Assembly: GCA_037349105.1 (NCBI GenBank)
Contig: JAYJMM010000120.1
Coordinates: forward strand, 2,749,001 to 2,813,000
Reading direction: 5' to 3'
Source: Limnomonas spitsbergensis
Taxonomy: Eukaryota > Chlorophyta > Chlorophyceae > Chlamydomonadales
Length of the DNA: 64,000 nt
Of this stretch, positions 22,471 to 33,200 are shown in pieces; the first letter of the stretch is position 1; every line of letters begins with the position of its first letter. A program made the position numbers and the translations under genes. The notes below the pieces were generated by a model. That model was not told the origin of the DNA. It saw only the letters and a program-made list of their open reading frames with translations, and ran no database searches.

Positions 22471-25400
22471 TTATGCAGTTTTCTCCAGGTCCTTCTGGTA
22501 GAAAACGATGTTGCCGGTGTCGGATACAAACTTGTCGTTATTAAAGGACCGGATGAGAGGCTCAATGAGGTGCACTGGGATGGGCCCTGCGCTCTTGGTG
22601 GGCTCGCGGTAGTAGGGTCCCAAGACAGGCTTGCAGGCCTCCGTAGCTGCCTCCAGGTTGTAGTGAGGCATCTACACAAGGGGCACCGGCACATGTTCAG
22701 ATATGTTTAGTCATATTCTTCCTTTGCAGTTCTTGTCCTCAAAATTTGCATACAATCGTCAACACTAGGTAAGCCTTCATCCCACACATTTGCAGCAGTA
22801 CCTCCAGCATGAATGCCTTATTACCTAGTGCCTATTGCATCGATGCCTTAGTTGCCTAGTAGGCAGGAAGCGCACACCAGGGTTAAGGTCACAGGAATGC
22901 CTGATCAGTTTACTTAAATGCCATACCTGGGGGAACAGGTGGTGGATCACATGGGTGCCGATGTCATGATGGATCTTGTTAAAGATGCCGAAATCGCGGT
23001 CAAGCGCGGTGAGGCCGCCTCGCAGGTAGCTCCACTCCTAAAAACGAAGTAAGATGGGGGCAGGCTTGGGTAAGCTGAACAAGATATGGGAGATCAGCGT
23101 GCTCCTGACATGACCCAGGGAAACGAGCAGGCCCGAATGCTTTTCTGGTAGTATGTTAACTTCACATGTTGAACAGAGACTTGCCGCTAGTTGCCGTACA
23201 AATAGGCATGGTTCTGTTAGTCGCTCATCTCTTCTGCCAGATTGCCACATCATGTACCACCAAAATGGACTGAACGCTGAATCAAATCAGGGCAGGGAGC
23301 AGGCGACTCCCTTCCTTCCACAGGACGGCACAAGTCGAAACATAAACCTAGGGGTTGCCATGGTTTTGATCTTCCTGCATTGCACGTAAGGCAAGCATAG
23401 TAGGCCGGGCTCCCCCCCTTGTCCTAAGAGCGCGATGCACGCAGGTCCCCTGAACCCACCCCATGACTACCCTCCTATCATACCTCGCCCCTGTAACATG
23501 GCATCTTCTCCTCCTTCTCCTCCTATCTCACCTTGCCCCTGTACCAAGGCATCTTCTCCTCCTTCTCCTCCTATCTCACCTTGCCCCTGTACCAAGGCAA
23601 CTTCTCCTCCTTCTCCTCCTATCTCACCTCCCCCCTGTACCAAGGCAACTTCTCCTCCTTCTCCTCCTATCTCACCTCGCCCCTGTACCAAGGCATCTTC
23701 TCCTCCTTCTTCTCGCTGCCGTGGTGGTGCAGGTAGGTCACCACGTCCAGCCAGACCACGAACATCCAGTAGGGGACGAAGTACAGGGCCAGCATGGCGG
23801 GGATGCCCACCGTGGCACACCCAGCGGCGAGCACACCCAGCATTCCAATCATGAAGGCGTTGGAGGTCAGAACCTGTTAGGGACAGCACAGGCGAAATGT
23901 TAAAAGGGTATGGCTTTTCAGAACTGTCCCAAAGAGGCAGCTATCATGCATGATGGCCAGAGTGTCCAATACTGATGCACACAATTTGAAATGCTAGGGG
24001 TGGCAAATTCGCGATGCAAGTCAAGGAAAGATGCACGTCAGTGACATGCAGTTCAGGTTAAGTGGAGTAGTGGACTGTGAGGTTGGCAAGGGAGGCGTAG
24101 GATAGCTCAGCTGGACATAGGACCGGAAGTCGTCGGGAAATGTGGATGTGGAGTGTCGGCGCCAGGCGCCATAGGGTGCATGGGGCTGCTGCAGTTTTTA
24201 TTCCAGCAGTCGCCAGCGCGTCTCTAAGAGGGTCTGTCGGCCATGCATGGCTCCCTCCTGTGCTTCCTGTGGGACAGCTGTGCCAGAGTCACATGTCGCA
24301 GTGGGAAGGCTCGCAATTCTGCGTTTTAAGATATCGCTTGACACATCGGCGCCAAATGCTTGGATTTGTGCATCAGTCCTTCCATGAGAGGGCTGTCTAA
24401 TCCAGCAGGCAAGGCTTATCTGTTCGAAATTAGGGGAGGGGTTGCTAGACACAGAGACCTCCCTCTCACCATGTTCTTCTCTGCGGCCGAAAACAGGTTG
24501 CAGTTGGGATCGTAGTGTGATCCAACCTTGCCAGGGCTGCGGGCCCACAAGTAAAAGGGGTAGGCAAACAGTGCCCAAGGCAGTGTCAGGCGCCCAATCT
24601 TGGCCAGAAAGTCCTGCGTGCATGAAACACATGGTAAGGCGGAAGGTCGATGACAGGGGTCGCATTCGGGGCACAACAGGGACCAACATTGGGGTGAGTG
24701 TTGGACACGCCCTGAATGCATTGGCTAATACTGGAGTGCAACAGGGCCTGGACTTCAATGCCTTCCATGCACTGGACTTTCAGGCCTTGGACTTCCATGC
24801 ATGTCAAATCTTGGCCGTTCATTGGCTGATAATTGAGTCCAGGGCCTGGACTTCAGAACCTCCTCCGTGGACGTCAAATCTTGGCCTCTCATTGGCTGAT
24901 ACTTGAGTCCAAAGCCTGGGCTTCAGTACCTCTTCCATGCACGTCAAATATTGGCCTTTCATTGGCTAATATTTGAGTCCAGGGCCTAGACTTCAGTACC
25001 TCCTCCATGCACGTCAAATCTTCGCGCTCCCGTGACTTCTTCTGGCATGCAGATAGCTTTCAATCATGCCTTCAAATGATTTTCCATGACCAAGGGCCCA
25101 GTCCCGGCCCTTCGTGACTATGCTCTCTGACTGGGTTTCCTGGACAGGGGGCCCAGTCTCAGTGTCTCACCCAGCACCCTTCTCACCATGCTTTCAGATG
25201 GTCTCCCTCGACCAAGGGCCCAGTCCATCACTTCATTGAAAACCATATCTACATCTGTTGGTTTGGCGTTATTATGGTTCCTTGCTGTCCAGGCCCTTCG
25301 AGGCCATGCTCTCTAAATGGGCTTCCTGGACAGGGGGCCCAGTCTCACCCGCTACCCTTCTTACCATGTTCTTAAACTGGCTCTCCTTCACTGGGTGCCA

Positions 25401-26976
25401 CGACTCGTCATTCTCCACGTGGCCATGGTTGGCATGGTGCGTGCGGTGGCTGATGCGCCAGCCATGATAAGGCACCAGGATGGAGGCGTGCGTGATGTTG
25501 CCAATAAAATCATTCAGGGCCCGGTTGTTAGAGAAGCTCTGGTGACCACTGCAAAAGGAAAGTTTCAGAGGCCAATCTTTATTTTGTGGTGATTCAAATA
25601 AGTTCAGCTACATTGTGACCTGTCGCCGGAGGCAGGCGCGGAAAGCCATGCTACTTGGTCTAACAGCCGAGCGAGGTTAGGTTCCCATTGGCCCCACTGG
25701 GCCCAGAATCAGGACACAAGTTGGTCTGGTGCACAATTGCATTTACACTGATCAGCTCTGTGTCACAGCATATCAGGCAAGGAGCTCCTGATCTTTCAGG
25801 CGATTTCCAGGTGGGCTAGGGAGCATTGGCCATGGGGCAGACATGGCGAAACCTGCATGGGATGTTATTAAATTTAAATGTGCCATGGTTTAGGGCCCAA
25901 AGTCGAGGCATGTGAATCACCAATCATGCCCATTTTTAAAGAGATCCCAGAATCTGCATGTGCTTCTTTCATTCGACCCCATGTTGCTTCGATAGGATCT
26001 GGCCTGTCAGTCACCAGTAGCGGGCCCATGTCCAGCATCAAAGGGTGCCCAGGACATGCTAACCCATTTCCCCATTCATGCACATGTTACAAGGCATGCA
26101 ACTCACCAGTCATGGCCGACCACAAACAGCGCCCAGAACATGGTGCCCTGTGCGAACCAGTAGAGAGGCCAAGCCCACCTGCAGGCATGAAAACATGGAG
26201 AAATGCTTATGTGGGATCACATTCGTGTCACCAAGGTTGGTCGCACTCGGAACGCATTCGGTTGTCATGGTGGGTTCGTTAAGGCGTTGCCTGAGGGACT
26301 GGATGCATGCAGCGCTACTGACCACTGGTTGATGGCAAGGGCGCCAGCGGCAAGGCCCGCGACGATGCCGACATCCAAAAGTAGGTGCGCAACGCTCTTT
26401 AGGGTGTTCTTCTCCCAGCAGTCTTTGGGGATGGCATTCCTCAGGTCGGCCTGGGCACGGGGTCCGGTGGCACAAGTTGGCGTTAGGAATTACCTTTTCC
26501 AACCTTGCGCCAATGAAAGAATGACATGGTGCAAGGTCAGGCCCAAATACAAATCTGCAAGCTCACCAGGGAAAATGGAGGAGCAGCAGAGAGGTCGAAG
26601 GATCCATCCTGCAGTCGAGGGACAGAGCGCACTAGCGTCAGTAGTGGAAGATTTGAAGACTCTGCCGTCCGAGGTACTCATCAACCGGCAACTAGCATAT
26701 CAGGGACTCGTGTAGGGGATGCCTTTCGATTTATGTTTCCAATTTCAGCTAAACCAAGCTGGTGGTCTGGACGGCGCCACTTACGGGGTTGCGCGCGAAG
26801 GAGTCCATGGAGGTGGTGCCGGGGAATGTGGCAACGTTAGGGGTTGCGATGGAGCTGGAAGATGACTTCCTGCCACCCAGGATACTAGACTTGAGGCCAT
26901 ACGGCCGTGCAACAGCCTGGACGCTCAGCTGGCGCACAGGACGCAGAGCGATGGCACCCTTTTGAGCGCAGATCAT
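22471..26976 (-). CDS. Omega-3 fatty-acid desaturase, plastid FAD7/8-like (complete, 8 exons)
   Basis: An integral-membrane di-iron desaturase that puts the omega-3 double bond into 18:2/16:2 acyl lipids. Exons 5'->3': 26976-26785, 26450-26323, 26178-26107, 25548-25365, 24613-24470, 23873-23676, 23037-22927, 22671-22471. All junctions are phase-consistent and give 409 aa, close to the family norm. All three histidine boxes are present: HDCGH (formed across the exon 3/4 junction), HRTHH, and HVIHH within [15 protein letters not shown]. Other family segments are [49 protein letters not shown] and [16 protein letters not shown]. The N-terminal about 60 residues are Ser/Ala/Arg-rich with few acids, like a chloroplast transit peptide. 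The [15 protein letters not shown] box marks omega-3 and not omega-6 enzymes. Confidence 0.95.
23478..23676 (-). repeat. 54-bp tandem copies of desaturase exon 6 3' edge and donor
   Basis: The true exon end (MPWYRGE plus GTGAG donor) is at 23676. Four copies of the same about 54 bp lie immediately downstream (plus-strand landmarks CTCACCTNGCCCCTGTACCA and TCTCCTCCTTCTCCTCC). All keep a GT donor-like site. Both strands are open through the array, which explains several spurious frames. Confidence 0.95.
24770..25030. repeat. About 76-bp tandem repeat, 3-4 copies
   Basis: The unit contains CATGCACGTCAAATCTTGGC, CATTGGCTGATA and GAGTCCAGGGCCTGGACTTC. It sits in the desaturase intron between exons 4 and 5. 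Confidence 0.9.
25060..25364 (-). repeat. Diverged copies of desaturase exon 4 3' edge
   Basis: The exon 4 end on the plus strand reads CTTACCATGTTCTTAAACTG then GCTCTCC. Similar strings with the same ACCATG donor context occur near 25,185 (CTCACCATGCTTTCAGATGG) and about 25,065. The longer spacer CCTGGACAGGGGGCCCAGTC appears at 25,140 and 25,326. Confidence 0.7.
25585..25700 (+). repeat. Dispersed repeat copy
   Basis: Contains TTCAGCTACATTGTGACCT, GGAGGCAGGCGCGG and a decayed CGAGCGAGGTTAGGTTCCCA segment. It lies 37 bp upstream of desaturase exon 4. Confidence 0.65.
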
Positions 26977-27330
26977 ATTTGTTTGGTCACGTATTGACAG
27001 GCCTAAGCGACTTGTGGATGAGTGTTGATCCTACGAGAACTTTACGCACACCGCTCAACCAATATCAGGGCTTAGGGACACAGGGTTCAAGACGAGCTTC
27101 CACTCACGATATTTTGGCTCCAGAGCTGGCCTTCATGTTACTTCAGAGGGGCATATTTGTGTTACTGCATGGGGCTGCTTTAATACTTCAGGAGATGCTG
27201 TGTTACTTCGGAGGGACACTTTCGGGATATTTTCGTTTCAGGATACCGGTACTTCTTTCCCGGAACCAGTGTCTACTTAACCGGTAGCTTGCCTTTGGGT
27301 GCGGCTCTAGGTGTACCGGCAGCTTGCAAA
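26977..27330. promoter_or_regulatory. Upstream region of the desaturase gene
   Basis: About 350 bp 5' of the predicted desaturase start and before the duplicated kinase-intron block. No clear motif is seen. The promoter is inferred from position only. Confidence 0.35.
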
Positions 27331-28100
27331 TATGAAATATCTGACCTACATTTCAGCTGCCTCCCGACCTCCAACCAGAGGCCCCATGCTTGGGTCTCTG
27401 TCTGTAGGCCAATCAAAACTCGGCCGCTTAGCCCCAATCGATCCATTGGCGACTGTGGGGTGACCCAACCAAGCTGAACTTGTATGTAGCTCAAGGAGGA
27501 CAGACTGTACCAGGCCGAGCAGGGGTAAAATGCACATGCTTTTGTGGACGTTTTTGTAGCCTGGTTGTAGGCATTGTTGAGGGCTAGTTTCTAGAGGTGC
27601 TGAGGTGTCTGACTTGTTTGCCTTACCGGCCTTTCCTTTTGTTTTGTCCCCCCTTCTCATAGGGAAGTCCCCACCCCGTCTTTTCTCCCATCTGAACAGT
27701 TGGGTGCCCACACGGCCGAGCCTTCTTGAGCAGGGCCCAGAGGTGTAATGTCATTGACTGTCTATGATGTCTGAGAAATCAAATCTCAACTCTTGAAAGT
27801 AGCTTTGGTACCAAGGCTTCAGATCTAGGGTTTCGGGTCCAGGGTTTGGGATCCAAGTTTTCAGATCTTGGGTTTCCAGCCAGAGCTACCGGTATACATA
27901 TGTCCTACTCTATACATCCTACCCACTTGTGAGTGCAAGTAGCGGACCGCGCTTGCGATCTGAAGATCTAGGGCCGGAATGTTTTACATCTTGGGCTTGC
28001 TCGTCAAGCACGAGCGATGGTCCAGAAGGTAGCCGTTATCAATCCCATCCTTGATCATCAAGAGGCAGTCACGACCAATGATTCCAGAGCGCTTTGACAA
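27330..28100 (-). pseudogene. Duplicated kinase intron/exon block with a decayed kinase exon
   Basis: This stretch matches 31,795-32,310 inside the kinase gene. It has the dispersed repeat (27,340-27,480), then AGGTTTC/TCCAGGG-rich intron, then a copy of exon 32280-32158 at about 27,925-28,045. The copy keeps strings such as AAGTAGCGGACCGCGCTTGC and GCACGAGCGATGGTCCAGAA but is changed and shortened, and no other kinase exon lies beside it. It is a partial duplication downstream of the gene's own stop at 30293, not a functional exon. Confidence 0.8.
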
Positions 28101-28109
28101 TTTTTAAAA

Positions 28110-28860
28110 GCTGTGCCTTTGGCGCAGACACCAAGTTACGAGTGCCTTAAAATTTGTTGTGGTGTCCTAGGCACTGTGTGTTCCGGCAGCAGTGGCCGAG
28201 TTGTCCCTGCCTCTGTTTGCGTTCTGAACATGTTGGGCGATGGTGCTATTTGTTGGTTGGATGTTGGGTGGTGCGGGTGATGCGTGTGTTGCCTGTGCGG
28301 TGGGGTTGTAAGTATTGTGCATGTAGGGTCAATAACGTTACACCTCTGGGCCCGCTCAAAGCTCGGCCGCATGGGCGCTCAACATGCGTGTGTTGCCTGT
28401 GCATGTAGGGTATTACTGTTTGTGCGTGTGCCTACCGTAGTTGCTTCTGATCGGCTGTGAATATAAAGGCAATGCACCTTTCAGAAAACATGCAGCAAGC
28501 GCAGGCAACAAGTCCCTGCACATGAAAGCATCCCACTTCGTTTTGTGCTCGTACCACCCGGTTCACATGCACACGCCATGCAATCAATTATAAACATGAT
28601 GCCGCGCTGGACTGTCAAAACAAGTGCTATGCTGGCATGGTGTCACAGCTGACACCATCTTCAGTGCGGGAGCTCGGGAGGCGATCTAGGAGCCGATCCT
28701 CGCCGGAGTTAAACCCGCCCACAATACTGTCCCCATTTCCAAATACATGCTGATTCAGCAGGCAGCGCCGAATTACTACCATGCATGGGTGTCCACAATG
28801 TGAGCACAGCAGCCACCCCAAGCCCTGTTATGTGCCTGCGTTACTGGCGGGGTAGATGGC
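28110..28860. repeat. Rearranged copy of the long 42-kb/61-kb repeat family
   Basis: 28,120-28,450 matches the reverse complement of about 61,580-61,870 (landmarks GGCACTGTGTGTTCC, GTTCTGAACATGTTGGGCGA). 28,460-28,660 instead matches 61,350-61,575 in direct orientation (CAGAAAACATGCAGCAAG, ACAAGTGCTA). The two halves are therefore joined in a different relative orientation. It ends with the palindrome GGTGTCACAGCTGACACC. Confidence 0.75.
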
Positions 28861-30120
28861 TAGATGCAAGCCTGGATGATAGGTTGGATGCAAGGTAGCA
28901 CAATGCGGCTAAACCTGTGCCGTATCCAGAGCTGCTCGGTGCTCCGTTCCGCCGGATCCTGTCCTGATCCAGGTGGGAATATACCGTGACACGGCTTCTT
29001 AGCCTGACCCGTGGAAACAGCCTAGAAACAGAGTGTAACTTTTACACCAAGTGGATGCAAATCAGGGGTACAAATGTAGAGCTGCAAGCAATGTGGAAAC
29101 TTGGAGTCCCCCAGTTTTGTATTCAGAGAGTTGTCATCATCACTGTGGGTGATTTGAAGCCTCTGGATGCTTTGAAGCCTCTTCAAAGGAGGCCAGAGAC
29201 CTTCATGATGAAGGGGGGAGTCTGCCGCCGAAGGGCCACAACATCAGGTCGTTTTCAACATCCCGAGCAATGAGCAACAAATATAGCCTATGGAGGTGGT
29301 TTGGCGATCTAGAGGGGTGTATGCGGCCATGGGTTGCGAAGTTGATGCCTTTTTTTAGTCCAGCGGGGTATCATATTTGGTGCATGGGACAGGGGCCGAA
29401 AACCGGTTTGAGCACAGAATCAACTGGGATAACGAGCGAAAAACAGTGACCCCTCAGGGTAAGCAACCAACCCGCTATCTCAGGTGAGAGGCGTGGGAAT
29501 GAACCAGGAAGAATGAACCCCTGAGTGCATAAAAGAAGTCCCAATCACAAAACATGACGTGAGTTGCGTGGCTCCTCAATTTCCTAGCATGCAGCTTTTT
29601 ACTTGGCAGGCTGGGCATACCCAGGGCGTGGCCAGCAGAAGATTTCCATGTTCTGGCATTGTACAGAGCGCCAAGAGGCATGTGGGCATGAGCCAGGGAA
29701 ACATACCGGGCTACCAACAAAACATCAGCGTTAGCCCCACAAACTCTTCCATCATCAGCCTCCAATAATTCAGTAAGCCACAGCATTAATAGAGAAACAG
29801 ACACAGGATCCTACCAAAACGGATGACACGTAAAGACTCGTGACCAGATGCATGGATACCGGTAGGGTGGCTTCCCAGCCAGGTTTGCCCTCTCAATTTC
29901 CTCTCACTACTTCTTACATCCCGAATCAGCGCGATTTGACATGTTGAGACATGCTATTTTGCTCTTCCAAGGCATGCTGAACTTAATATTATAAGTATAC
30001 AGGTACTGCTGAACTGCGATGCTATTGCGATACCACCGGTATTGGGAGAATCCTGGATTAGGTCAAAAAGCTTTCACAAACTCGTGCCTTATCCCTGGGT
30101 CAAACAGCAGCATCAAATCC
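28861..30120. other. Intergenic region, nothing recognised
   Basis: No coding similarity, RNA gene or repeat was recognised apart from simple-sequence fragments. Several frames of 60-110 codons occur but show no domain. Confidence 0.55.
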
Positions 30121-30124
30121 AACC

Positions 30125-30245
30125 GCTGCTCCGCTACAATTCAGCTATATTTCAGCTACCATGAGGCGCATGGCCCAATGCCCAAAGCATAGCCAGACAT
30201 ACTGCTTGGGTCAAGGTTTGGCCACAATCGGGGCTTCAGCCTTCG
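30125..30245 (+). repeat. Dispersed repeat copy just past the kinase stop
   Basis: Contains TTCAGCTATATTTCAGCTAC, CATACTGCTTGGGTCAAGGT and TTGGCCACAATCGGGGC, matching the family described at 15,350. Confidence 0.75.
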
Positions 30246-30292
30246 GCAGCTGCCTGCAGAAGGTAAACTCATGGCCAAACATAAAACACGGA

Positions 30293-33200
30293 TCACATTG
30301 CATCGATCATGCTGCAAATGGAGTTGAAGTCGGGCCTGTCCTCAGGACTGTAAGACAAGCACGCCATGGCCAGGTCCACATACTTTTGTGGCGCCTCCTC
30401 GGGGAACTCAAGCTTGCTGGTCTGGGAGACGACATGCAGGAAGATCTGAGTGTGCCCCATTCCTCTCCACGGCTGAGACGAGGTGTACATCTGCAGAAAC
30501 CAGGACAGGCATTCACAAAACGTCATAAAAGTGGATTCCGGAAAGGCGTCAAGACGTATCAGAACTGGTCTACCCTGAACGACAGACGTAGAGCCATGCC
30601 GGGAGGGACGCCACCACCCCCCTCCTCACCTGCCACAGCAGTACCCCGAACGAGTACACGTCCACCGCCTTGCTGATGGTGCCCGATTGCAGCGTCTCCG
30701 GTGGCATATGGGTGATGGTGCCGTACTGTTGAACCGTGATTTTTTCTGTCACACTCCTTGCCAGGCCAAAATCAGCCACCTGAAGGGGGGATATACCTTT
30801 GTACAAATTGTAGTACACCCAGAAAATTCAGAAACATGCTCTGCCAGGTCATAGCCAGGTACATCGAGAGGCCAAGCTAAAGACAAGCCACTCTGCTTTC
30901 CAAATGTTTTGCGCTGGGCACGTGGGCGGCAGTGCGAACAGCTGCCGTGGCTCTTCTGCCCCTCAGCGAAATTTTGAGTCTACCACCACACCACACCATC
31001 TTACGAAGTCATACCGTTTACATATACGGCGATCTGGATCCCTAGTCATACCCTCCTCACACCTTGGCGACAAAGTCCAAGCCGGTCGCGGCGCTCCCAG
31101 AGCTTGACAGCAGGACGTTCCATGACGACAGGTCGCCATGCATGACGTCCTTCACGAGCGGGGCATGGCAAACAAAGCATGAATGAACAATCTGGGCCAG
31201 CAACCAGGGCGGCCGTGCTGGGCCTGCTGGACAACTGAAGCAGGCATACGGGATTGAACGATGGAACGTAATATGTGGTGGCCTCTTCCTGGGGACAAGA
31301 GTCAGGGGCTTCAGGATGGCAGCAAGCAGGCAGATTTAAAAGGCTCAAAGGGCACAACGCGCCAGCGAGGAGGTGCATATTGCCATGTTACCCTGGCTGC
31401 AGTGGCAGGCATTGTGTGGGAGCACAGTGCAAGGAGCTTGTTGACATCCTTAAGGATTTCTGAGCAATCTACTTTTCTAGGTCCGGAGAGTCGGAGACAA
31501 TGATAATGGACTCAGTGCTGACGGACCACAGTGCAGGATCTTCATGATTTGGAGTGGAATCCAATCCTTCACTGAACCAAATCATGAAGGTCCACAGTTT
31601 TACAGGTAGCACAATCTTCACACTCGTGGGGGGTGGGGGGAAACAAAGGCCTGCCTAAGAACGTAGGACGCAAGAGGCATTTCGCTGCTTAACATAGATG
31701 CATACCCCCCCCATCAATATCACCCATTTCAAATAAATCCCCAACCTCAGAGGTAGACTGCAGTTTAAGTTGATCACTTGTTTTGATGTGGCTGTAGGTG
31801 TGGCTTGGCAATATTTCAGCTACCACTATCAGCTACCTCGTGACCTCCAATCGGAGGCCACATCCGCATTTAGCCATGCTGCTTGGGTCTGTGCCTGTAG
31901 GCCGATCAAGGCTTGGCTCCAATCCATCCTTTGGCGACTGTGGGTTGGCCCACCCAAGGTGGACTCGCAGCCTAAAGAATAATCACTGTCACCGATGTCT
32001 GAGATATCTGAACCATTGACAGCAGCCTTGATACCGGGGGTTCGAATCCAGGGAATCGGATCCAGGTTTCAAATCCAAGCTTCCAGATCCAGGGTTTCCA
32101 GTCCAGATTTTTGGAGCTAAAGCTACACATCTGTCATCCACCATGCATCCTACCCACCTGAGAATGCAGGTAGCGGACCGCGCTGGCGATCTGGAGGGCC
32201 AGGGCCAAAATGTTCTCCATCTTGGGCTTGCCAGTCAGACACGAGCGATGGTCCAGGAGGTAGCCACGGTCAATCCCATCCTAAAGAATCAAAAGGCAGC
32301 CACAAATCATCCCAGACGGCGAAGGAGACTCCAAGAGTTGTGCCCCCCCACTGGGAAACTGGTTGATCATGCACCTTCTGATCTGCTTACTGAACCCTCT
32401 TGTCCCCTATTGGATGTTCCTCCTCGCTTTCCTCTTCACATGAGAGCTTAGACAATGGGGTCAGGGCATGGGGACAGGGCATGTAGACATGACAGTGCAT
32501 GGAGATTTGACAATGGGGTCAGGGCATGGGGACAGGGCATGTAGACATGACAGTGCATGGAGATTTGACAATGGGGTCAGAACATGGCATGGACTGGCGT
32601 TAGGCAGCTCTCTCATTCACCGTAACAAGGCAGTAGAGGGCGGCGATGCCATTGAACAACGCAGCATCCCTGACCTGCCCACCTGCACCTTCCTGTGGTC
32701 AGTTTGACCGGCTTCCCATCGTCTGGCCAGCCTCACCAGCTTTAATACATACGAGGCAGCGGAGCTCTGATTTAACCCAGTCCTAAGCCTCGCCAGCCGA
32801 CTGCCCTTGTCAGCTTGACATGTGCGATGGAGCGCAGCTTCAACTTGCCCCTGTCGTGAGCTTCGCCTGCAGCCGGCTCTTACAGCCTGACGGGCATGAT
32901 AGAGCGCATCTCCTACTCGCCTTTGTCGGAAGCCTCACCTGCAGGCTGCCCTCGACAGTCAGACCAGCCTCCCCTTGCCTGAACAGCCTCCCCGGACCTG
33001 ACCGGTGTGAGGCTGCCCAGCTGGACCAGACCCTGTGAGGACCTCATCTGCAGACCACTCTTGTCAGTCTGACACATACAAACCCAGAAGTACATGCCCC
33101 CACCGCAAGCCTCACCTGCAGGCTGCCCTTATCGCAGTAGTCCATGATCATCCACGTCTGCATGGACTCCTCCGGCGAGTCCGCGGCAGCTGCTCCGGCA

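Noticed and set aside
32036..32056. tRNA T-arm-like GGTTCGAATCC
   Set aside because: No acceptor, D or anticodon stems fold around it; it lies in duplicated intron sequence and recurs in changed form at 27.8 kb.
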